A stretch of 64,000 bases of DNA. Origin: Streptomyces sp. BA2. GTDB lineage: Bacteria; Actinomycetota; Actinomycetes; Streptomycetales; Streptomycetaceae. The translations under genes and the position numbers were made by a program. This document shows positions 16,267 through 23,488 of the stretch, piece by piece. Numbering within the stretch: the first letter of the stretch is position 1; each line of letters begins with the position of its first letter. The notes under the pieces are model-generated. The model was not told where the DNA came from, made no database searches, and saw only the letters and a program-made list of their open reading frames with translations. The DNA lies in NCBI RefSeq assembly GCF_009769735.1, contig NZ_WSRO01000002.1:558001-622000 (forward strand), in the 5' to 3' direction.

Positions 16267-16889
16267 GAGGTCTCCGTGGCGACGTGGATGAGGTGCTGGA
16301 CGAGGGCGATCAGGGCCCGGACCGAGGACGCGGGGTCGCGTGCGTCGCAGGTCACCACGGGGGTGCCGGGGAGCAGGTCGAGTGCGGTGCGCAGATCGTC
16401 GGCGGTGTGCTGGGGGCTGCCGGGGAAGATGTTGACGGCCACCGCGAAGGGCAGCCCGAGCTCCTCCAGGTTGCCCAGGGCGTCGAAGGACGCCTCCAGG
16501 TCACGCGTGTCCACCAGGGCCAGGGCACCGAGCGCGCCCTTGGCCAGGTCCCGCCAGGCGGGCAGGAACCGCTGCTGGCCCGGGGTGCCGAACAGATAGA
16601 GCACCAGCTCGCCGTCGATGGTCATCCGGCCGAAGTCGAGGGCCACGGTCGTGGTCGTCTTGCCGCCGGCCGCGACGGTGTCGACCCGGGCGCCCGCCTG
16701 GGTCATGACGGCCTCGGTGGACAGGGGTTTGATCTCCGAGACGGTGCCGATCAGGGTGGTCTTGCCGACCCCGAGCGGCCCGACGACCAGGATCTTGGCC
16801 GCGCCGGCGACGCTGGAGGTGAGGTACTTCCCGGAACCGGCGGGCCGCGGGGCCGGTGCCGGTGCGTCAGAGGCGGCTTTCGAGACCAT
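16263..16889 (-). CDS. cvnD: Conservon small GTPase CvnD
   Basis: This 208-residue Ras-like/MglA-like GTPase has P-loop VVGPLGVGKTTLIGTVSEI (about residues 34-52), a switch region TVALDFGRMTIDGE, and G3 FGTPGQQRF. The base-recognition region is VAVNIFPGSP rather than NKxD, as is usual in this group. CvnD partners with CvnA (kinase-like), CvnB (roadblock) and CvnC (DUF742) in a membrane-associated, G-protein-like switch affecting development and secondary metabolism in Streptomyces. The start at 16889 overlaps cvnC by 23 bp and the stop overlaps cvnE. Confidence 0.92.
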   Translation of the reverse strand: MVSKAASDAPAPAPRPAGSGKYLTSSVAGAAKILVVGPLGVGKTTLIGTVSEIKPLSTEAVMTQAGARVDTVAAGGKTTTTVALDFGRMTIDGELVLYLFGTPGQQRFLPAWRDLAKGALGALALVDTRDLEASFDALGNLEELGLPFAVAVNIFPGSPQHTADDLRTALDLLPGTPVVTCDARDPASSVRALIALVQHLIHVATETS

Positions 16890-17229
16890 GGAGGACCTTT
16901 CTGAGCATGGTCACATCGGTGTGTTCGGCCGGGGGAACGGGCGGGCGGGTCACGATGAGCCCCCATTCGAGGAGATCGCAGAGCAACACCTGTACGACCG
17001 AGGGGGGCTGGCCGATGTGGGCGGCCACCTCGGCCACCGAGAGGAGCCCCTGGCAGTGCGCCAGGATGGTCTGGTGCTCGGGCTGGAGCGAGGCGGGAAA
17101 GGCCGCGTCCGTCGCCATCACCAGGGACTCCCAGGCCAGCGCCTCGGTGTCGGCTGCCGCCCGCCCGCGAGTGATCACGTACGGGCGGATCGCCGAGGCC
17201 GTCGGCTCCTCCGGCCGCGGTTCCGTCAT
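16867..17229 (-). CDS. cvnC: Conservon protein CvnC (DUF742)
   Basis: This 120-residue DUF742 protein has the central RPYVITRGRA motif, a HCQGLLSVAEVAAHIGQPPS winged-helix-like segment, and the conserved end LLEWGLIVTRPPVPP followed by MLRKVLHGLESRL. The ATG at 17229 overlaps the cvnB stop by 4 bp. DUF742 proteins are invariant conservon members between the roadblock and GTPase genes and probably link the two. Confidence 0.92.
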   Translation of the reverse strand: MTEPRPEEPTASAIRPYVITRGRAAADTEALAWESLVMATDAAFPASLQPEHQTILAHCQGLLSVAEVAAHIGQPPSVVQVLLCDLLEWGLIVTRPPVPPAEHTDVTMLRKVLHGLESRL

Positions 17230-17672
17230 GACGCCGCGGCGGCCGGATCCCGCGGCTGGCTGCTCAGGTGCGAGCCGATCTTCACCACGAGCAGCTGCAT
17301 CTGCTGGGCCACCAGGCCGACGTCCGCTTCCAGGTCGGTGGCGACCCCCAGGTGCGCGCCCACACCGGCGTGCGTGAACAGCACGAAGCCGTGGTCGGAC
17401 TCCAGCATCAACTGCCGTACGCCGGCGCCGGAGCCGAAGAGCAGCGCGGTCGTGGAACGGCCCGTCATGGTCATCGCCGCACAGGCCGCGGAGAGGGACT
17501 CGGCTTCGGCGACGCTGAGGTCGGCCACCGGGCCGGTGAGGTTCTCCGCGGAGGCGTGTCCGAGCCGAAGGCCGTCCTCGGAGACCACCACGCTGTGCCG
17601 GACCCCGGGGATCTCGATCAGGGGGCGGAGCATCCAGCCCAGGTCGGGAAGGGGGGTGATGATTCCGGTCAC
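17226..17672 (-). CDS. cvnB: Conservon roadblock/LC7-domain protein CvnB
   Basis: This 148-residue roadblock/LC7 protein runs from VTGIITPLPDLGWMLRPLIE through VVVSEDGLRLGHASAENLTG to VGLVAQQMQLLVVKIGSHLS. Such proteins act as GTPase co-regulators, like MglB for MglA. The GTG at 17672 overlaps the cvnA stop as GTGA. It completes the standard A-B-C-D order. Confidence 0.92.
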   Translation of the reverse strand: MTGIITPLPDLGWMLRPLIEIPGVRHSVVVSEDGLRLGHASAENLTGPVADLSVAEAESLSAACAAMTMTGRSTTALLFGSGAGVRQLMLESDHGFVLFTHAGVGAHLGVATDLEADVGLVAQQMQLLVVKIGSHLSSQPRDPAAAAS

Positions 17673-19321
17673 TGCCGGCCTCCGTCATGCTCGTCAGGGG
17701 TGGGGGGTTGGGTCGGTGCCGCGGTCGGCCGGGGCTCCGCCGACGGGTTCGCCTCCCGCTCCGCAGGCTGAGCCGCGTCGGCGTCGAGGGCCGCGCGGCC
17801 ACGGAGCGAACCGGACACCACGCTGGCGATCGACGCACGCGCCGCCTCCGGCGTCCAGGGGGTCGTGGGTGCGGCGGGTGGTGCCTGCCGCTGCCCCGGG
17901 CCCGGCCGGTGCGGAGCTCCCGGGGCCGCTTGGCGCCGGTTGCGCCGCCGGGGCAGACCGGCAGGTGTCTCGCGCGCGGGAGGCACACCCGGTGCGGCCC
18001 GGACGGAGAACTCTTCGTGTGCGGCGGGGTCGTGCTGGTCGTGCGTCCGCGCGTCGACGTGCTCCGGCGACCCGCCGGGAACCATCGGCTGCCGTACGGG
18101 GACGGCCGCGGGCCCGGGCTCGGTGGCCTGCTGCGGCGGAGCCGGCTGGCTGCTCGCCCGGTGGGATCCCGTGAGCCGCGAGGGCGGTTCGGTGAGCAGG
18201 CGGAAGGGCACGAACGTCACCGCACGCGTGCCGCCGTAGGCCGAAGCCCCGCTCAGCTCCACGTTGAAGCCGAGCTCCCGGCTCCAGCGGCCCACGCAGG
18301 CCAGGCCGAGGCGCGGCACCGCGCCGAGGCGGGCCAGGTCCTGGTCGTCGCGGAGCTGGCCCATCGCCCGGTGCAGCACGTCCGGCGGCATCCCGAGTCC
18401 GGCGTCGTCGATCTCCAGGACCGCTCCGGCCCCCACCTCGCGGATGGTGACGACGACTTGGGAGCGCGAAGGCGAGAACACCGTGGCGTTCTCCAGGAGT
18501 TCGGCGATGGCGTGCATCAGCCCTTCCACCGCGGGCGGCACGGCGTACAGCGTCTGTCCGCCGTGCACCTCGATCCGGCTGTACTCCACGATCCGCGACT
18601 GCGCGCCGCGTACGCAGTCGTACAGCGAGACCGGCCGTGTCTCCCTGCGGGCGGGCCAGATCCCGCACATGACGAGAAGCGTCTGGGCCTTGCGGGTCAT
18701 CTGTGCCGCCGCGTGGTCGGCCTTCATCACCTCGCCCATGAGGTGCGGGTCGTCGATGGAGCGCTCGACCCGGTCGAGAACCTGCTGCTGCACGGTGGCC
18801 ATCGCGTGCATGGTGCGCGCGACGGACTCGAACGCGGCCTGCACCGAGTCGCGCAGTCCGCGCTCGCGGCGCACCGCCTCGTCCGACCCCAGGGCGACGG
18901 CCACGGCGGACAGGGCCCGCGCGAACTGCTCACCGGTCTCCGCGGGCGCCGCCAACGGCCCCGGCACACCCTCAAGGCGCTGCCCGGCGCGTACGCGCTC
19001 CGCGATCGCCGGGAGCCGTACACCGGCGAGGTGCGTGACCTCGGCCTCCCGGGCCGCGGCAAGGCGCTCCAGCCGGGCGCGGTCGGCCCGCTCGGCGGAC
19101 AACTGCCGCACCAGCAGCAGCACCCAGGCGAGCAGCAGCACCGCGACCGCGGCGCAGCCGCCGGCCAGGACCTGCCGCCACTCCGCCGCGGCATCCAGTG
19201 CGGCGAGCACCGCGCCCGCGATCGCGAGGACCACGGCCATCAGCCAGACCACGGCCTCGCGGCCCACGGACCCGCGCCTGAGACGGCTCACCACGCCGCA
19301 CTTGCCCCGGCGGTCCTGCAC
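17669..19321 (-). CDS. cvnA: Conservon sensor histidine-kinase-like protein CvnA
   Basis: This 550-residue membrane protein has two N-terminal helices (VVWLMAVVLAIAGAVLAALD and VLAGGCAAVAVLLLAWVLLL), a coiled-coil/dimerisation region, then a GHKL ATPase domain. The N-box is IAELLENATVFSP (about residue 285), G1 is LEIDDAGLGMPP and G2 is RLGLACVGRWSRELG. A long Pro/Arg-rich C-terminal tail follows, as in most CvnA proteins. The GTG at 19321 is used here; a GTG about 30 bp downstream is also possible. It heads the operon cvnA-B-C-D-E plus a second P450. Confidence 0.88.
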   Translation of the reverse strand: MQDRRGKCGVVSRLRRGSVGREAVVWLMAVVLAIAGAVLAALDAAAEWRQVLAGGCAAVAVLLLAWVLLLVRQLSAERADRARLERLAAAREAEVTHLAGVRLPAIAERVRAGQRLEGVPGPLAAPAETGEQFARALSAVAVALGSDEAVRRERGLRDSVQAAFESVARTMHAMATVQQQVLDRVERSIDDPHLMGEVMKADHAAAQMTRKAQTLLVMCGIWPARRETRPVSLYDCVRGAQSRIVEYSRIEVHGGQTLYAVPPAVEGLMHAIAELLENATVFSPSRSQVVVTIREVGAGAVLEIDDAGLGMPPDVLHRAMGQLRDDQDLARLGAVPRLGLACVGRWSRELGFNVELSGASAYGGTRAVTFVPFRLLTEPPSRLTGSHRASSQPAPPQQATEPGPAAVPVRQPMVPGGSPEHVDARTHDQHDPAAHEEFSVRAAPGVPPARETPAGLPRRRNRRQAAPGAPHRPGPGQRQAPPAAPTTPWTPEAARASIASVVSGSLRGRAALDADAAQPAEREANPSAEPRPTAAPTQPPTPDEHDGGRQ

Positions 19322-19474
19322 ACCTTCACCACGACGAACGAACCCTCCCCGAACGCACCGAACTCCCTTACGAATGGGGAGCGTGGCGATCTTAGGTCAA
19401 CTCGGCCTTTTCTGGCTGGCCGTTCGGGAAGCTCGCCTTCCGGCGCGCGGGTCCCTGCCCAGGGTTGGCCGAAA

Positions 19475-20896
19475 CTACTGCCCGGTAAGGCGGCATCGGG
19501 CAAGCAGAGTTGCCGGGTCGGTGGTCTCCGGACGCGGCACGGTTCGGCTGGGCGGCGGCTGCTTCCCCCGGTCGAGCCAGGCCTCCATCGCCGTGAAGGC
19601 GGAACGGTGGCAGGGCACCAGAGGACGCAGCTTGCCGGGGAACGTGTCGACGAGTGAATCGACGTGCGTGCCGCCTTCGACGCGGTAGTAGCGGAACAGG
19701 CCGCCGCGGCCCGCGCCACGCACCATCTTCGCGTAGACGTCCGAGTCCTTGCTGATGGGCAGTTGGACGTCGAGGGTGCCGTGCAGGGTGATCAGCGGTT
19801 TGCCGATGCGTCCGGTCAGGGCGATCTTCCGCACGGCGTCGCGGACTTCCCGCGGCCGGGTCGCGTACGCGTAGTCGGCGTCGCACGCCGGTGTCCCCGG
19901 CGCGCAGAAGGGAGTTCCGGCCTCGGTCGCGCCGTCGTAGCCCGGGTCCAGCTCCTCGCGGTAGATCCGCTGGGTCAGGTCCCAGTAGACCTGGTGGTGA
20001 TAGGGCCACAGGAACTCCGAACCGGCGGGGAACCCGGCGGCGACCATCTCCTGACGGGCCTTGTCCGCTCCTTCACCACCCGCCGCGTAGGTCGGATAGG
20101 CGCGCAGCGCGGGCGGCAGGAAGCCGAGCAGGTTCGGCCCCTTGGTCCGCCACAGCGTGCCTTCCCAGTCCACTCCCCCGTCGTAGAGCTCGGGATGGTT
20201 CTCCAACTGCCAGCGCACCAGGTAACCGCCGTTGGACATGCCGGTGGCCAGCGTGCGCGCAGGAGGCCGGTGGTACCGCTGGGCGGCCACGGCCTGGGCG
20301 GCGCGGGTGAGTTGAGTGACGCGCGTGTTCCATTCGGCGATGGCGTCGCCCGGCTCGGCCCCGTCCCGGTAGAAGGCGGCGCCGGTGTTGCCCTTGTCGG
20401 TCGAGGCGAACGCGTAGCCCTGGGAGAGCACCCAGTCGCCGATCGCGCGGTCGTTGGCGTACTGCTCACGGACGCCGGGTGTGCCCGCGACCACGAGGCC
20501 GCCGTTCCAGCGGTCGGGCAGGCGGATGACGAACTGGGCGTCGTGCTTCCAGCCGTGGTTGGTGTTGGTCGCCGAGCTGTCGGGGAAGTAGCCGTCGATC
20601 TGGATGCCGGGCACGCCGCGCGGTGTCGTGAGCCCGGCGGGGGTCAGGCCCGCCCAGTCGGCCGGGTCGGTGTGGCCCGAGGAAACCGTCCCCGCGGTGG
20701 TCAACTCTGCGAGACAGGCGGCCTCTTGGCGTTCGGCGCCCGGCACCTGCAGCCTCGCCGGTGACCCGCAGTGCCCTGCGCCGCCGCCTCGGTCTGCGCC
20801 GGGCTGTTTGGCGGCGGCTGGAACCGCGGCGAGCGTGACGAGCAGCGCCGTCAGGGCGAGGGCGCTGATACGTCGGGGCGGATGTGTGGCGGGCAC
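19475..20896 (-). CDS. Secreted alpha/beta-hydrolase, 3-hydroxybutyrate-oligomer hydrolase / tannase-feruloyl esterase-like
   Basis: The 473-residue product has a Sec signal peptide (ALALTALLVTLAAVPAAAK). The nucleophile elbow is LATGMSNGGYLVRW (Ser221), the acid region LITLHGTLDVQLPI, and the catalytic His is in YYRVEGGTHVDSLVD. Large secreted esterases of this shape include tannases/feruloyl esterases and D-3-hydroxybutyrate oligomer hydrolases. The neighbour 51 bp upstream is an extracellular PHB depolymerase in the same direction, which favours the oligomer-hydrolase role: the depolymerase releases oligomers and this enzyme trims them. The GTG at 20896 follows GGAGGA. Confidence 0.75.
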   Translation of the reverse strand: MPATHPPRRISALALTALLVTLAAVPAAAKQPGADRGGGAGHCGSPARLQVPGAERQEAACLAELTTAGTVSSGHTDPADWAGLTPAGLTTPRGVPGIQIDGYFPDSSATNTNHGWKHDAQFVIRLPDRWNGGLVVAGTPGVREQYANDRAIGDWVLSQGYAFASTDKGNTGAAFYRDGAEPGDAIAEWNTRVTQLTRAAQAVAAQRYHRPPARTLATGMSNGGYLVRWQLENHPELYDGGVDWEGTLWRTKGPNLLGFLPPALRAYPTYAAGGEGADKARQEMVAAGFPAGSEFLWPYHHQVYWDLTQRIYREELDPGYDGATEAGTPFCAPGTPACDADYAYATRPREVRDAVRKIALTGRIGKPLITLHGTLDVQLPISKDSDVYAKMVRGAGRGGLFRYYRVEGGTHVDSLVDTFPGKLRPLVPCHRSAFTAMEAWLDRGKQPPPSRTVPRPETTDPATLLARCRLTGQ

Positions 20897-20947
20897 GGGT
20901 TCCTCCGGTGGGCGTGAATGCGTACGGCGGTTGCCGAGCGGGGGCGA

Positions 20948-22474
20948 TCAGGGGCAGGCGCCGTCGGCGATGACGTAGTAGCCGGTGGGCGACTCCTTGA
21001 GGGTGTGCGTGACAGCGGTGTTGTAGAGGCCCAAGTTCTGGTTCGAGCCCTTGGCGTAGGCGTAGCCGCCGCTGGTGGTGGCTCGTCCGGCTTGGACCTG
21101 CTGGTAGTTGTTCGCTTTCCAGCACTTGGCGGCGGAGCCCGTGGTGGAGGCGGTCACCTGGGACGACCGCGCCCCTTCCGCGCCGTCCGGGTCGCGGGCG
21201 GCCACGCTGTACGTGTGGCTGCCGCCGGGGCTGAGGCCGGTGTCCGTGAACGGAGGGCCGGTCGGGGTGGCGACACGCGTGCCGTCCCTGTAGACGGCGT
21301 AGGACGCGGCGTCGGTGACGCTGTTCCAGTTCAGGGTGACGGAGGTGTCGGTGGCGCCGGTCGCCGCCAGGCCGCTCGGGGCCGGCAGACCGACGGGGTC
21401 GGGGGCGGAGCCGTCCAGGCCGAAGAAGCCGGTGATCCAGTGGCTGGAGCAGATGGAGTCGATGAAGTTCGCCGTCCCGGTCGCACCGCACTGCTCCGCG
21501 CCCGTCCCCGGGTCGACCGGGGTGCCGTGGCCGATGGAGGGGACCCGGTCGACTTCCACGGCTACGGTCCCGTCCGTCCCAAGGTATTGCTCCCTGCGCG
21601 TCGAGTCGGGGCCGATGACGGAGGTGCGGTCCGGGCTCTGGTCCAGGCCGTGGACGGCGGTCCACTGATCACGCAGTTCATCGGCGTTCTTCTTGGCGAC
21701 GGTGGGGTCGTTGTCGCCGTGCCAGATCGCCACCCGCGGCCAGGGACCCGTATGGCCGGGGTAGGCGTCACGGACGCCTTGCGCCCACGCCGAGGGGGTG
21801 CGGTCGACGCCGGGGCTCATGCAGCTGTACGCGGACAGCACGTCGTCGGCACAGTCGTACGGCAGGCCCGCGACCACGGCGCCCGCCTTGAACACGTCCG
21901 GGTAGGTGGCGAGCATCACCGACGTCATGGCGCCGCCGGCCGACAGACCGGTGGCGTACACCCGCTCCGTGTCGCCGCCGTACGCGGAAGCGGCATGCGT
22001 GACCATCTGGCGGATCGAGGCCGCCTCGCCCTGCCCGCGTCGCGTGTCTCCCGGCTGGAACCAGTTGAAGCACTTGCTGCTGTTGTTGGCGGACGTCTGC
22101 TCGGGGAAGACGAGCAGGAATCCGTGCTGGTCGGCGAATTTCACCAGGCCAGCGTTGTCGGCGTAGATCTGCGCGCTCTGAGTGCAGCCGTGCATGGCCA
22201 CCACCACGGCGGGATTCGCCGCCAGGGTCGTCGGCCGGTACACGTGCATGTTCAGACTGCCGGGGTTGGCACCGAAGTCGCCGACCTTCTCCAGGGCGAC
22301 GGCCGCCTGCGCCGAGGGCGGCGGCGAGAACACCGCTCCGGTCACGACCAGGCCCACGACGGCGGTCACCCTTCCCAGGGCCCGGCGCCACCGCCCCTTG
22401 CGGGGAGGCGGTCCTGCGGACGGCTGTGACCGTTCGGACGGCTGCGGAGGGAAACGGCTATCGTACGACGGCAT
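20948..22474 (-). CDS. Extracellular poly(3-hydroxybutyrate) depolymerase / PHB esterase with FnIII and substrate-binding domains
   Basis: This is a 508-residue secreted enzyme. A basic N-terminus and hydrophobic segment (about 35-58) form the signal peptide. The catalytic domain has oxyanion His in VVAMHGCTQSA, lipase box ATGLSAGGAM (Ser178), Asp in IWHGDNDPTV and His in VPSIGHGTPV. A linker leads to a fibronectin type III domain (PSGLAATGATDTSVTLNWNS to SSQVTASTTG). A C-terminal module (CWKANNYQQVQAGRATTSGG to VIADGACP) probably binds polymer. The ATG at 22474 follows GGGAG. The domain order matches bacterial secreted PHB depolymerases and related acetylxylan-esterase-like enzymes; a polysaccharide-esterase activity is the main alternative. 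Confidence 0.85.
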   Translation of the reverse strand: MPSYDSRFPPQPSERSQPSAGPPPRKGRWRRALGRVTAVVGLVVTGAVFSPPPSAQAAVALEKVGDFGANPGSLNMHVYRPTTLAANPAVVVAMHGCTQSAQIYADNAGLVKFADQHGFLLVFPEQTSANNSSKCFNWFQPGDTRRGQGEAASIRQMVTHAASAYGGDTERVYATGLSAGGAMTSVMLATYPDVFKAGAVVAGLPYDCADDVLSAYSCMSPGVDRTPSAWAQGVRDAYPGHTGPWPRVAIWHGDNDPTVAKKNADELRDQWTAVHGLDQSPDRTSVIGPDSTRREQYLGTDGTVAVEVDRVPSIGHGTPVDPGTGAEQCGATGTANFIDSICSSHWITGFFGLDGSAPDPVGLPAPSGLAATGATDTSVTLNWNSVTDAASYAVYRDGTRVATPTGPPFTDTGLSPGGSHTYSVAARDPDGAEGARSSQVTASTTGSAAKCWKANNYQQVQAGRATTSGGYAYAKGSNQNLGLYNTAVTHTLKESPTGYYVIADGACP

Positions 22475-22605
22475 GGCGGCTCCCGACGGAGGGTGTGCCG
22501 GCAACCGTAGGAGCCACCGCAAGCGGTGCAGAATGGCGACGGACGCCACAAGAACATCAACTACCGCTGGTGTCGGACATGTTGCTGCGCGGTCCTTGTC
22601 CGTGC

Positions 22606-22627
22606 TACCGACACGGCCTTGTCGGTA
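22606..22627. promoter_or_regulatory. Inverted repeat upstream of the DUF6338 gene
   Basis: TACCGACA (22606-22613) and TGTCGGTA (22620-22627) are perfect 8-bp arms with a 6-bp spacer. They lie just before the GGAGAGGA ribosome site of the gene at 22654 and between it and the divergent PHB depolymerase gene. It could be an operator for either gene or an mRNA hairpin at the 5' end. Confidence 0.4.
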
Positions 22628-22653
22628 CCGGAGTAGGCGCGGAGAGGAGAGGT

Positions 22654-23316
22654 ATGCAGCCGCCGTCCACGATCGGCCAGCTCGTGGCCCTCGTACTGCT
22701 CCTTCTGCCGGGGCTGACCTATCAGTTCCTGCGCGAGCGGTGGCGGGGCCCGGTCGCCGGGGAGGCGCAGCTCGGGGAGCGAGTACTGCGCGCGATCACG
22801 GCGAGTGTGGCCTTGAACGGGTTGTACGCCATTGTCGCGGGGCCCGTCCTTGTCGAGGCGTGGCGCAAGGCGGAGCGCTCCGGGCCGAGCGCGCTGGCGG
22901 CCGAGCATCCGCGGGCGATCGGGCTGTGGGCGCTGCTGCTCTTCCTTGCGGTGCCCGCGGCGGCCGCGGCCGCGGTCTCCTACCGGGAGCGGCGACGTGC
23001 CCGCTCCGTGTACCGGCCCGTGCCCACGGCGTGGGACTACGCCTTCGGCACCCGGGCCGACAGCGGACGGCGCTTCGTGCGGGCGCGGCTCAAGGACGGT
23101 ACGTGGGTCGGGGGTTGGTTCGGCACCCGGTCGTACGCCTCGGGCTATCCGCAGGAGGCGGACCTGTACCTGCAAGTGTCGTACTGCATGGGCGCGGACG
23201 GCTCCTTCGGGCCGCGAGTGGAGTCCACGGACGGGATCTATCTCCGCATGGCTGATCTTGACATGGTGGAACTGCTCAACGCCCCTGAAAGGACCGGGAA
23301 TGACAGCACCGGATGA
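22654..23316 (+). CDS. DUF6338-family membrane protein
   Basis: This 220-residue protein has a first helix LVALVLLLLPGLTYQFLRER, a second around ITASVALNGLYAIVAGPVLV and a third LWALLLFLAVPAAAAAAV. They are followed by a soluble domain starting TAWDYAFG. That domain (GRRFVRARLKDGTWVGGWFG, DLYLQV, STDGIYLRMADLDMVELL) is typical of DUF6338 proteins, whose function is unknown. The ATG at 22654 follows GGAGAGGA. The next small gene overlaps its end by 17 bp, suggesting co-translation. Confidence 0.7.
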   Translation: MQPPSTIGQLVALVLLLLPGLTYQFLRERWRGPVAGEAQLGERVLRAITASVALNGLYAIVAGPVLVEAWRKAERSGPSALAAEHPRAIGLWALLLFLAVPAAAAAAVSYRERRRARSVYRPVPTAWDYAFGTRADSGRRFVRARLKDGTWVGGWFGTRSYASGYPQEADLYLQVSYCMGADGSFGPRVESTDGIYLRMADLDMVELLNAPERTGNDSTG

Positions 23317-23488
23317 CGAACTGACGCCGTGGGAACAGTATTTCCTCGACGACCCCGGTGAGCACCGCGGCTACCAGCCCATCGGGGAGGCGAACGACCC
23401 GGACGAGCCTCCGGAGCCGCCGCAGGGCCCCGCGGGCGCGTCGCCCCCGGACCCCGACGCACCCGCTCAGGCTCAGGCACCCGCATGA
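23300..23488 (+). CDS. Small acidic, proline-rich protein (62 aa), unknown
   Basis: ATG at 23300 with GAAAGGA 7 bp upstream; overlaps the end of the DUF6338 gene. The product starts MTAPDDELTPWEQYFLDDPG, is strongly acidic, and ends in a Pro/Ala/Gln-rich tail. Such peptides accompany DUF6338 genes and may be accessory factors, but no function is known. Its last 16 bp overlap the 3' end of the convergent CHAT gene. Confidence 0.6.
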   Translation: MTAPDDELTPWEQYFLDDPGEHRGYQPIGEANDPDEPPEPPQGPAGASPPDPDAPAQAQAPA

